Source: DASZHA01 sp049644325 (GTDB lineage Bacteria; Chloroflexota; Dormibacteria; DASZGP01). From it: DNA of 12,519 bases. The position numbers were made by a program, and so were the translations under genes. Positions 6,396-12,519 of the stretch are shown here, in pieces. Each line of letters opens with the position of its first letter. Position 1 is the first letter of the stretch. The notes under the pieces are model-generated. The model was not told where the DNA came from, did no database searches, and worked only from the letters and a program-made list of their open reading frames with translations. The stretch is from NCBI GenBank assembly GCA_049644325.1, contig JBARRR010000032.1:1-12519 (forward strand), written 5' to 3'.

Positions 6396-6766
6396 TAGCC
6401 CGGTTCCTTGTCCTTTGCCTTGGCCGCGGCCTTCCTGGGCGTTGCCTTGCCGCCGGCGCCGGAGACAGCCAGTACCTCGAGCACGCTCTGAGCCGAGCGG
6501 TGTCCGCGGATGCGGCGATAGCGTTTCTTGGCCTTGTACTTGAAGACCAGGATCTTGGGCCCGCGCGGAGCCTCAACCACCTTGGCGGTCACGGCGGCGC
6601 CATCCACGATCGGCGACCCCACGGTTGCGGTGCCGCCGTCGGTGAGCATCAGGACCTGGTCGAACGTCACCTCAGCACCGACGGGGTTCTCGAGGCGATC
6701 GACGGTCACCCGCTGTCCCTCGGACACGCGGTACTGCTTGCCGCTGATTCTGACGATGGCTTCCAT
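6395..6766 (-). CDS. rplU: 50S ribosomal protein L21
   Basis: A 123-residue L21, which binds 23S rRNA and depends on L20 for assembly. It begins MEAIVRISGKQYRVSEGQRV and carries the family signature KKRYRRIRGHRS (80-91). The core ends near residue 101, and a short Lys/Ala-rich tail (about 105-123) follows. I chose the ATG at 6766 because it starts exactly at the conserved N-terminus; a TTG two codons upstream is less likely. No strong Shine-Dalgarno sequence is seen. An extended -10 promoter lies about 55-65 nt upstream, so this is probably the first gene of the rplU-rpmA-obg-nadD-rsfS-tetR operon. Confidence 0.96.
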   Translation of the reverse strand: MEAIVRISGKQYRVSEGQRVTVDRLENPVGAEVTFDQVLMLTDGGTATVGSPIVDGAAVTAKVVEAPRGPKILVFKYKAKKRYRRIRGHRSAQSVLEVLAVSGAGGKATPRKAAAKAKDKEPG

Positions 6767-6821
6767 GATCAAGTTTCGGCTCTCTGCGCGCGTGCTTCGC
6801 CCGCGAGTGGCGCGAGCGGCG

Positions 6822-6830
6822 ATTCTAGCA
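6822..6830 (-). promoter_or_regulatory. Extended -10 promoter of the rplU operon
   Basis: The minus strand reads TGC-TAGAAT: a 5-of-6 match to TATAAT (plus 6822-6827) directly preceded by the TGN element of extended -10 promoters. No good -35 lies 16-18 nt upstream, which an extended -10 can tolerate. Start of transcription would be near 6815, giving a leader of about 49 nt before rplU. It sits in the 106-nt gap between the lipoprotein gene and rplU, where a new transcription unit is expected. Confidence 0.55.
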
Positions 6831-6872
6831 TGGCGCCTGAGCAGCTCGGGGCCGTCCAGCAGCCCGACAAGG

Positions 6873-7757
6873 CTATTTGATGACGGTGACCTGGGCCTGG
6901 TCGGCGATCGTCTGGGCGGGCAGGCTGTTGTAGGTCACGGTGACGCTGATGGGGTAGTTGCCGACGGGCTGGTCGGGAACGACCTTGACGTCGAATGCGA
7001 TGCGCAGCGCGCCCGCCGTCCCACCCTCCTGGATCGCGGGAATCTCCCAGGTGCCCCATGACGGCAGCACGCTGTTGTTGACGGGGTCGGTGGTGGCCAC
7101 CCGGTAGGAGTTGCCCCCCGACTCGGCGGTGCCGGAATAGACGAAGCCGCCGGGCAGCGCCGCCGAGATCACGACGCCCCGCGCGGCCGCGCTGCCGGTG
7201 TTGCGCATCGCGATCGTGTATCGAGTGCTCTCACCGGGCTTGACCGGGCTGCGCGCGCTCACCGACAGGTCCACCGCCGCGGTGGGCTGCGCCGAGAGCA
7301 CGATCGGCTTGGCCGCCAGGGGATCGGTATCGCTGGTCGTCACCTGGACGAAATTGGGCGTCTTGCCGGGCGCGGCGCCGACGGCCACGACGAAGTCGAG
7401 CTGGAGGACCGCCGGTTTGGCCTGCGTGCCCCCTGGAATGCTCCACTGGGACCAGACCGGCGAGGGACTGTCGACCGAGGGGTCGTTGGTCTGGGTGCGA
7501 ATGGCGTCACCGGCGACGGACTTGGTGCTCTTGTAGGCGAAGCCGCCGGGAAGGTTGTCGCGGATGGTCACCCCCCGCACCGTCCCCGTGGCGGTGTTGC
7601 TGACCTGGACCCGGATGGTCTTGAACGCGTTGGGGGGCGACTCCGGGGTGAGGTCCTGCTGGGTCACGGTCAGCGACAGCGCTCCCGGCAACAGCGTGCA
7701 GGAAGAGAGGGGCATGAGCAGCAGGACCGCGCCGACGACGGCCACGGGCCAGCCCAT
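6873..7757 (-). CDS. Lipoprotein with two DUF11-like beta-sandwich repeats
   Basis: Reading from the ATG at 7757 gives 294 residues. The N-terminus is hydrophobic and ends in the lipobox LSSC (Cys20). Two related domains follow: about 28-145 and about 163-277. They share the pattern VRGVTIRDNLPGGFAYKST / ARGVVISAALPGGFVYSGT, then NDPSVDSPSPVWSQWSIP / TDPVNNSVLPSWGTWEIP, and a final beta strand before a threonine-rich edge. This NTG...LPxGF pattern is that of DUF11 (PF01345)-like surface domains. A strong GGAGG lies 6 nt before this ATG. A GTG at 7793, overlapping the rodA stop (TAGTG), would add 12 residues including three arginines and give a more normal signal n-region. The gene follows rodA, so the protein probably acts on the outer membrane face near wall synthesis. 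Its role is unknown. Confidence 0.85.
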   Translation of the reverse strand: MGWPVAVVGAVLLLMPLSSCTLLPGALSLTVTQQDLTPESPPNAFKTIRVQVSNTATGTVRGVTIRDNLPGGFAYKSTKSVAGDAIRTQTNDPSVDSPSPVWSQWSIPGGTQAKPAVLQLDFVVAVGAAPGKTPNFVQVTTSDTDPLAAKPIVLSAQPTAAVDLSVSARSPVKPGESTRYTIAMRNTGSAAARGVVISAALPGGFVYSGTAESGGNSYRVATTDPVNNSVLPSWGTWEIPAIQEGGTAGALRIAFDVKVVPDQPVGNYPISVTVTYNSLPAQTIADQAQVTVIK

Positions 7758-7770
7758 TCTCCCCCTCCCC
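7758..7770 (-). promoter_or_regulatory. Strong purine-rich ribosome binding site of the lipoprotein gene
   Basis: The minus strand reads GGGGAGGGGGAGA directly before the ATG at 7757. GGAGG at plus 7764-7768 is 6 nt from the ATG. It supports that start over the GTG at 7793 and is the best Shine-Dalgarno site seen in the window. Confidence 0.65.
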
Positions 7771-7792
7771 GCGCCGCCGGGAGCCCGTGGCA

Positions 7793-8890
7793 CTAGAACA
7801 GCAGGTCCTTGTGGTGGATGAGCACGCTCTGGACGATACCGATAGCCGCCAGGTTGGTCAGCATCGAGCTGCCGCCATATGAGATGAACGGAAGGGGAAT
7901 CCCGACCACGGGCATGACGCCCAGGTTCATGCCGACGTTGACCACCACCTGGAAGGCGATCATGGTGGCGACGCCGAAGCAGAGCAGCGCGCCGAAGGGG
8001 TCGCGGGCCAGGTGGGAGGCGCGCAGCACGCGGGTCAGCAGGATGAAGAAGAGGGTCAGCAGGATCAGCGCCCCGACGAAGCCCCACTCCTCGCTGAAGA
8101 TGGCGAAAACGAAGTCCGTCACGCGGCTGGGGACGAAGCCCAGCTGCCCCTGGGTGCCGGTGAGGAAGCCCTTTCCGAACAGCCCGCCGGAGCCGACCGC
8201 GATCTTGGCCTGAAGGATGTTGTAGCCGGCGCCCTGCGGGTCGGAGCCCGGGTTGAGGAAGGTGACGAGGCGGTTGCGCTGGTAGCCCTGGAGCCGGCTG
8301 GCGATCACTGGCAGCAGTGCCCCCGCCACCAGCAGGGAGCCGACAACATATCGCTTGGGGATTTGCGCCATGATCGCCATGCCATAGAACACGGCGATGA
8401 ACACGATCGCCGTGCCGAGGTCGGGCTGGACCAGGATCAGGAAGACCGGCAACAGCATCAGCGCCAGGGCCAGCAGGAAGGTGACCGGGCTCTTGATCCG
8501 GTCGCGGCGGACGTAGAAGAACCGCGCCAGCACGATGATCACCAGGAGCTTGGAGATCTCCGATGCCTGGAGCTCGAAGAAGCCGAGGTAGATCCAACGC
8601 TGCGCCCCCAGCGCCTGGTGCCCGGCCACGCGGACCAGCAGCAGCAGCAGGATCATGGCGACGTAGGTGAGCCCATAAAGGCGGCCGAGGACGCGGTAGT
8701 CGGTCAGCGAGAAGTAGACCAGCACCCCCAAGCCGACAGCGATGTACACAACCTGGTGGACGAACTCGACGCGGCCCGCCCCCGAGGCGCTGAAGATGGC
8801 GGTGGCACCCAGCACCAGGACCATGAGCATGAGCAGGCCGAGGACGAAGTCGTACTCGCGGATGTTGGTGGCGCGCTCGGTGATGGCCAT
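7793..8890 (-). CDS. rodA: Rod-shape peptidoglycan glycosyltransferase RodA (SEDS family)
   Basis: A 365-residue, multi-pass membrane protein of the FtsW/RodA/SpoVE (SEDS) family, which polymerises lipid II into glycan strands. Hydrophobic segments run through almost the whole protein, beginning at about 14-34. Conserved signatures: GAQRWIYLG (95-103), VQPDLGTA (154-161), NPGSDPQGAGYNILQAKIAV (213-232), GKGFLTGTQ (239-247), FVPSRVTDFVFAIFSEEWG (252-270), where D259 matches the aspartate essential in RodA proteins, and MPVVGIPLPFISYGGSS (326-342). Length is typical. Pairing with the PBP2 gene upstream, rather than a PBP3 gene, and the mre context point to RodA over FtsW. The ATG shares one base with the mrdA stop (TGATG). 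Confidence 0.96.
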   Translation of the reverse strand: MAITERATNIREYDFVLGLLMLMVLVLGATAIFSASGAGRVEFVHQVVYIAVGLGVLVYFSLTDYRVLGRLYGLTYVAMILLLLLVRVAGHQALGAQRWIYLGFFELQASEISKLLVIIVLARFFYVRRDRIKSPVTFLLALALMLLPVFLILVQPDLGTAIVFIAVFYGMAIMAQIPKRYVVGSLLVAGALLPVIASRLQGYQRNRLVTFLNPGSDPQGAGYNILQAKIAVGSGGLFGKGFLTGTQGQLGFVPSRVTDFVFAIFSEEWGFVGALILLTLFFILLTRVLRASHLARDPFGALLCFGVATMIAFQVVVNVGMNLGVMPVVGIPLPFISYGGSSMLTNLAAIGIVQSVLIHHKDLLF

Positions 8891-10944
8891 CAGCCGCCGC
8901 CCGCCGGGCCCGCGACGGTCGCCACCGGCGGCGTGTCAGTGGTCGAGCGGATCTGGTCGCGGTGGGCGAAGTAGTAGCTCATGATCTGGGCCGCCACCGG
9001 GGCCGACGCCTCGTGGCCCTCGCCACCGCCCTCGACGAAGGTCACCACCGCGATCTCGGGGTCGACCGACGGGGCGTAGGCCGCGTACCAGGCGTGAAGC
9101 GGGTAGTTACCGCTGGCGTCGGCGACGCCATACTGTGCCGTCCCCGTTTTGCCGGCGGGCGAGGGCACGTTCTTGAACTGCGGCTGGTTCCAGATGAACC
9201 CCGAGGTGCCGCCGGTCGAGGCGGCGGCGCGCAGCCCCTCCCGCACCAGGGCCAGGACCTGGGGTGAGGCCTGCACGGTGTGGTCCAGCGCCGGCGTGAA
9301 GGGCTTGACCATCGAGCCGGCGACGCTGGTCACCCGGTTGGTCAGCTGTGGCCGCAGGTACTTGCCGCCGTTGGCGACGGTGGCGATCCACTCCAGGTCC
9401 TGCAGCGGGGTGACTAGCAGGTAGCTCTGGCCGATGCCGTAGGTGATGGTGTTGCCCTCGTACCACTTGCTGTCCTGCCAGGCGGGGTCGCCAGTCTCCT
9501 GGTAGGCCTCGGCGAAGTAGCGCGTCTTCCAATCGCTGTTGGGAACGATCCCCTTGGCCTCGCCGGCGATGTCGATGCCGGTGGCGCGGCCTACCCCGAA
9601 GTCGGAGGCGTACTGACTCAGGATTTGGTCACCCATGCGGTCGGCGACGGTGTAGAAAAACACGTCGCAGGAGTGGGCGATTGCCTGGACCACGTTCTGC
9701 GACCCATGCCCTGCCGTGTTCCAGCAGAGGAAGCTGCTGCTGCCCACGGTGAAGTGGCCGGGGCAGTTGATGGTGCTGCCCTGGTTGATGGTGGCAGACT
9801 GCAGCCCGGCCGACGCGGTCACCGGCTTGAAGGTCGATCCGGGCGCGTAGACACCACCGATAGCGCGATTCAGCAGCGGCAGCTGGGGGTTGTCGAGCAA
9901 CGCCTGGTACTGCTGGGTGGTGATGCCCTCGGCGAACTGGTTGATGTTGTAATCGGGGAGGCTGACCATCGAGTAGACCTCCCCGGACTGCGGGTTGAGG
10001 ACCACCGCCGCCCCCGCCAATCCGCGGCTGCCGCCGAGCTTGCTGTGGGCATCGTCCATCGAGGCTTGGAGGTCCCTGACCACCTCCTTCTGCAGATTGA
10101 TGTCAATGCTGAGGTAGACGTTGTCGCCGGGCACCGGGTCGGTATTGGAGATCAGCTGCACCACCTTGCCCTGGGCATCGGTCTCCACCACCTGCTGGCC
10201 GCTGGTGCCGCGCAGGTACGACTCGTTGGTCAGCTCTAGGCCGGTCTTGCCGGTGGTGTCGTCGAGTAGGTAGCCCTTGGGGTGGAGGTCCGTGTACTCC
10301 TGCGGGTCGAGCTTGCCGACATAGCCAAGCAGGTGGGAGAGGGCCGCCCCCTCGGTGTAGTGGCGGGTGGTGTCGGTCTCAAGACGGATCCCGGGCAGGT
10401 TGGGCAGGTTCTCGGAGATGGCCTGGTAGGTGGCGTTGTCAAGGTTCTTCTTCAGTACCACGGGCTGGAAGGGCTCGCCCCTGTGGGCCTCGGCCTGACG
10501 CACGACCTCGTCCCCCGAGATCCCGGTCAGCCGCTGCACCAGGGCCAGCTCCCGGTTGCGGCCGTCCCCCGGCTTGGCCAGGTCGATGGGCACCAGGGCG
10601 ACGGCGAAGCTGCCCTCGTTGACCACCAGCTGGGTGCCGTGGCGGTCGAAGATGATGCCGCGCGGCGCGACCACGGTCTCCTCCCGCACGCGGTTGCCCT
10701 CGGCCAGGTCGGAGAAATGCTTGCCCTGGGTGATCTGGAGGGAGAAGAGGTTGACGCCCAGGGCCAGGAATGCAACCACCAGGAAGCCGCCGAAGACCAG
10801 GATGCGCAGGGGCACCGGCTGGTCCTTGTCGTGCTGCTTGAGGTTCCGGGGACCGAAGGTGTCGCCGGCGCCGACCCTGGTGGGGTCTTTCAGATGGGGG
10901 CGCGGGTGGCGCGGGTCGACGATCCGCCGGCGACGCCTCAGCAA
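8890..10944 (-). CDS. mrdA: Penicillin-binding protein 2, elongation transpeptidase
   Basis: A 684-residue class B PBP that crosslinks the glycan made by RodA. A basic N-terminal cytoplasmic tail (1-46) with a run of five arginines precedes one membrane segment (about 47-69). The PBP-dimer/pedestal region includes VVAPRGIIFDRHG (91-103) and GKTGLE (232-237). The transpeptidase domain covers about 310-655 with the active-site STFK (370-373), SCD (425-427, the SxN-position motif) and KTGT (599-602). A short Pro/Thr-rich tail follows. The only possible start giving the full protein is a TTG at 10944; no ATG or GTG in frame precedes the membrane segment except a GTG at its edge (residue 44). No Shine-Dalgarno sequence precedes the TTG. 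It lies 25 nt after mreD. Confidence 0.96.
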   Translation of the reverse strand: MLRRRRRIVDPRHPRPHLKDPTRVGAGDTFGPRNLKQHDKDQPVPLRILVFGGFLVVAFLALGVNLFSLQITQGKHFSDLAEGNRVREETVVAPRGIIFDRHGTQLVVNEGSFAVALVPIDLAKPGDGRNRELALVQRLTGISGDEVVRQAEAHRGEPFQPVVLKKNLDNATYQAISENLPNLPGIRLETDTTRHYTEGAALSHLLGYVGKLDPQEYTDLHPKGYLLDDTTGKTGLELTNESYLRGTSGQQVVETDAQGKVVQLISNTDPVPGDNVYLSIDINLQKEVVRDLQASMDDAHSKLGGSRGLAGAAVVLNPQSGEVYSMVSLPDYNINQFAEGITTQQYQALLDNPQLPLLNRAIGGVYAPGSTFKPVTASAGLQSATINQGSTINCPGHFTVGSSSFLCWNTAGHGSQNVVQAIAHSCDVFFYTVADRMGDQILSQYASDFGVGRATGIDIAGEAKGIVPNSDWKTRYFAEAYQETGDPAWQDSKWYEGNTITYGIGQSYLLVTPLQDLEWIATVANGGKYLRPQLTNRVTSVAGSMVKPFTPALDHTVQASPQVLALVREGLRAAASTGGTSGFIWNQPQFKNVPSPAGKTGTAQYGVADASGNYPLHAWYAAYAPSVDPEIAVVTFVEGGGEGHEASAPVAAQIMSYYFAHRDQIRSTTDTPPVATVAGPAGGG

Positions 10945-10969
10945 GGACGTACCCGCAGGCGTCCCCGCA

Positions 10970-11473
10970 TCAGAACTCGGGGATGACCGAGACCGGAAAG
11001 CGGCTGTCGATCTTCCGCTGGAGGAGGAAGACGGGGACCAGGATGACGAGGTTGTAGGCGGCGCCCGGCAGGAGGTCCCGCAGCACCACGTCCACCAGGC
11101 TGATCGGATGCTGGGTGGCGAGCAGCACTACCGCCAGGACCAGGCCGTAGAGGATGCTGGCGGCCAGCACGGCGGCGCCGGCAAAGAGCGCGGTCGAGCC
11201 CTGCATGACGCGGTGGCCCAGGTCCGCCAGGAAGGTCACCACCACCAGCGCCAGCAGGTGGGACCCGGGGGGCATCTGGGAGAGCAGGTCGAGCAGCAGC
11301 CCGCCGAAGATCGCCCAGGGCAGCGCCTCGCCGCGCCCTCGGACGACCGCCCAGCAGACGACCCAGACCAGAAGCAGCTGCGGTCGGGCCGGGCCTACCG
11401 CCATCGCGGGCACCAGCGATGTCTGCATCGCCGCCAGGATCGCGATCAACGGGAACGCGACCCAGGTGCTCAA
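10970..11473 (-). CDS. mreD: Rod shape-determining protein MreD
   Basis: A 167-residue, highly hydrophobic protein with about five membrane segments. The stretch FGGLLLDLLSQMPPGSHLLAL (56-76) matches the most conserved part of MreD, with the membrane-buried aspartate and the Gly after the turn. MreD joins MreC and RodA-PBP2 in the elongasome and, in some species, counteracts the activating effect of MreC. It starts with TTG overlapping the mreC stop by 4 nt (TTGA), so translation should depend on mreC. MreD is poorly conserved in sequence, but size, topology and position agree. Confidence 0.9.
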   Translation of the reverse strand: MSTWVAFPLIAILAAMQTSLVPAMAVGPARPQLLLVWVVCWAVVRGRGEALPWAIFGGLLLDLLSQMPPGSHLLALVVVTFLADLGHRVMQGSTALFAGAAVLAASILYGLVLAVVLLATQHPISLVDVVLRDLLPGAAYNLVILVPVFLLQRKIDSRFPVSVIPEF

Positions 11474-12288
11474 TTGGGCACGAAGTCGGTGTCGACCATC
11501 ACGTACTCGAGGCGGTTGAGGTCATCGAGGGGCGCGACCTGGGCCACCTGGGTGACCTGGGCCGGCTGGTAGCGGAACTGCGAGATCTCGGCCGCGGGCA
11601 GTCCCTTGGGGAAGTTCCCCCCCAGCCCCGAGGTGACCAGGATGTCGCCAGGATCGAGCTTGAGGTCGGTGGGCGCCCCCAGCATCTCGACCGCCAGGCT
11701 GTTGTCCCGGACCTTGAGGGTGCCGCCGAGGTGGGTCTTGGCCAGCTCGACGTTGACCGGCAGTGAGGGGTCGCTGACCAGGCGAACCTGGGCGGAGTTG
11801 GGCTGTACCGACGTCACCCGACCCACCAGGCCCCGCTGGCCGAGCACCGACATGCCAGGCTTGATCCCCTTACCGCTGCCGATGCTGATGGTCATCGACT
11901 GGCTCATGGCCTCGGGGTCGAGACCGATCACCTGGGCGCTGACGGTGTCGATCTTGAGGTCGTTTCGCAGGCCCAGCATATCCCGCAGCTGCTGGTCGGT
12001 GACCTGGAGCTGGTCGGAGGCGGCGAGCTGCCGCTGCAGGTCGGCGACCTGCTGTCGGAGTCGCCGATTCTCACCCTGGGTGTCGCCAATCGATGTGATC
12101 GTGCCGATGAAATCCCGAATGCCGCCACCGGTGCTGGCGAACGTGACCTGGAACGGCTGGAAGATGGTGGCGGCGACGCCGCGGACGGCATCGAAGCGAA
12201 GAGCTTGACCGAGGACGAGCAGGAGGACGGCCACGACAACCGCGACAACGAAGTAGGAGGTGGCCCGCGCCTGCGAGCCGCGCCGCAT
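11470..12288 (-). CDS. mreC: Rod shape-determining protein MreC
   Basis: A 272-residue bitopic protein. A basic start (MRRGSQARA) is followed by one membrane segment (about 12-30), a coiled coil (about 68-100, GENRRLRQQVADLQRQLA) and two beta-barrel domains. The typical MreC sequence is seen in LRDMLGLRNDL, AQVIGLDP, SIGSGKGIKPGMSVLGQRGL, VGRVTSV and GDILVTSGLGGNFPKGLP. MreC binds PBP2 and activates RodA-PBP2. I use the ATG at 12288; a GTG one codon upstream is also possible. It begins 27 nt after the upstream gene and is the first of the mreC-mreD-mrdA-rodA run. mreB, its usual upstream neighbour, is not present on this side within the window. Confidence 0.95.
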   Translation of the reverse strand: MRRGSQARATSYFVVAVVVAVLLLVLGQALRFDAVRGVAATIFQPFQVTFASTGGGIRDFIGTITSIGDTQGENRRLRQQVADLQRQLAASDQLQVTDQQLRDMLGLRNDLKIDTVSAQVIGLDPEAMSQSMTISIGSGKGIKPGMSVLGQRGLVGRVTSVQPNSAQVRLVSDPSLPVNVELAKTHLGGTLKVRDNSLAVEMLGAPTDLKLDPGDILVTSGLGGNFPKGLPAAEISQFRYQPAQVTQVAQVAPLDDLNRLEYVMVDTDFVPN

Positions 12289-12315
12289 CACGGCACCTAG
12301 GCTAGAAGCGCGAGG

Positions 12316-12519
12316 TTAAGGCAGTAGGGAGGTCGGTGAAGCGGCGACCGTCACCGGCGCGGATGCCACGCCGGCCCAGTCCACCACGACCGCGTACTTG
12401 CCCGGCGGAACTGGGCTGGCTCGGCAGACGCCGGCGGCGCAGGTGACGGATTGCCCGTCCCACGTCACCGTCTGCGACACAGTTGAGCCGGGCGCCAGCA
12501 GGATGCTGGGCACCGGGTC
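12316..12519 (-). CDS. C-terminal part of a probable exported protein
   Basis: An open frame enters from the right edge and stops (TAA) at 12316, giving 67 residues of a C-terminus. The residues read as short beta strands: LAPGSTVSQTVTWDG, then CAAGVC, then VPPGKYAVVVDWAGVASAPV. The PG...TWDG...PPGKY pattern resembles the end of BsuPI-type inhibitor domains or similar extracellular beta-sandwiches, but this is a weak, memory-based likeness. The two cysteines five residues apart could form a disulfide and favour an exported protein. A GTG at 12513 is unlikely to be the true start because the frame stays open to the edge. It lies 27 nt before mreC, where mreB is usual, so the two may be cotranscribed. 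Confidence 0.6.
   Translation of the reverse strand, partial: DPVPSILLAPGSTVSQTVTWDGQSVTCAAGVCRASPVPPGKYAVVVDWAGVASAPVTVAASPTSLLP

Noticed and set aside
6797..6822. Imperfect hairpin in the rplU upstream region, considered as an L21 leader element
   Set aside because: It overlaps the predicted -10 element, so half the stem would not be transcribed; the stem is also bulged.
6841..6872. Possible terminator after the DUF11-like lipoprotein gene
   Set aside because: Only a 5-bp TCGGG/CCCGA stem with a long loop and no T-run was found.
7794..8597. Upstream extension of the DUF11-like lipoprotein frame to 574 codons
   Set aside because: This part is an out-of-frame reading of rodA with arginine/proline/glycine-rich nonsense sequence. 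The real start lies after rodA, next to a strong ribosome binding site and a signal peptide.
8012..8974. 320-codon open frame on the plus strand opposite rodA and the end of mrdA
   Set aside because: The product is rich in Asp, Glu, Gln and His, as expected from the complement of GC-rich membrane-protein codons, and lies opposite clear RodA motifs.
12299..12304. TAGCCT on the minus strand as a -10 for a leaderless mreC
   Set aside because: It fits TANNNT and ends 7 nt before a GTG, but there is no -35 at the right distance and the upstream gene is only 27 nt away, so read-through is simpler.
1..12519. tRNA, rRNA, CRISPR array, insertion sequence or attachment site
   Set aside because: No cloverleaf, rRNA signature, regularly spaced repeat, transposase or flanking direct repeat was recognised by eye on either strand.

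Overview
High-GC bacterial chromosomal DNA with two parts. On the right, a long leftward (minus-strand) series of housekeeping genes covers cell-wall elongation, a ribosomal-protein/GTPase/NAD block and a TetR regulator. On the left, a short rightward cassette of two methyltransferases and a glycosyltransferase lies next to a divergent lipoprotein gene. The GC richness, frequent GTG/TTG starts, overlapping genes, proline-rich lipoproteins and the closeness of mreCD-mrdA-rodA to rplU-rpmA-obg suggest a high-GC Gram-positive or a Chloroflexota/Dormibacterota-like soil lineage. The phylum is inferred and cannot be fixed from this window.

Layout from left to right: (1) positions 1-231, minus strand, the start of a lipoprotein with a lipobox and a proline-rich linker, cut by the window edge. 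(2) Positions 232-353, a divergent intergenic region with a candidate promoter, a leader hairpin and an 18-bp perfect dyad. (3) Positions 354-2870, plus strand, a methyltransferase, a family 2 glycosyltransferase and a second methyltransferase, tightly packed and probably one operon for decorating a surface glycan. (4) Positions 2871-3060, a convergent intergenic region with no gene. (5) Positions 3061-6766, minus strand, read in the order rplU, rpmA, obg, nadD, rsfS and tetR, starting from a good extended -10 promoter near 6822-6830. (6) Positions 6873-12288, minus strand, read in the order mreC, mreD, mrdA (PBP2), rodA and a lipoprotein with two DUF11-like repeats. (7) Positions 12316-12519, the C-terminal end of another probable exported protein, cut by the right edge.

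MreC, MreD, PBP2 and RodA form the core of the elongasome: RodA polymerises glycan strands, PBP2 crosslinks them, and MreC/MreD scaffold and regulate the pair. MreB normally precedes mreC but is not next to it here. The genes mreC-mreD, mrdA-rodA, rplU-rpmA, obg-nadD and rsfS-tetR overlap at their ends, which suggests translational coupling. The second block joins ribosome components (L21, L27), a ribosome-assembly GTPase (Obg), NAD synthesis (NadD) and a ribosome silencing factor (RsfS).

No tRNA, rRNA, CRISPR array, insertion sequence or phage gene was seen. I found no clear new defence or mobile system. The less ordinary items are the repeat-containing lipoprotein inside the elongation operon, the lysine/alanine-rich tails on both L21 and L27, a candidate leaderless promoter for rsfS, the TetR gene coupled to rsfS, and the dyad upstream of the glycan cassette.
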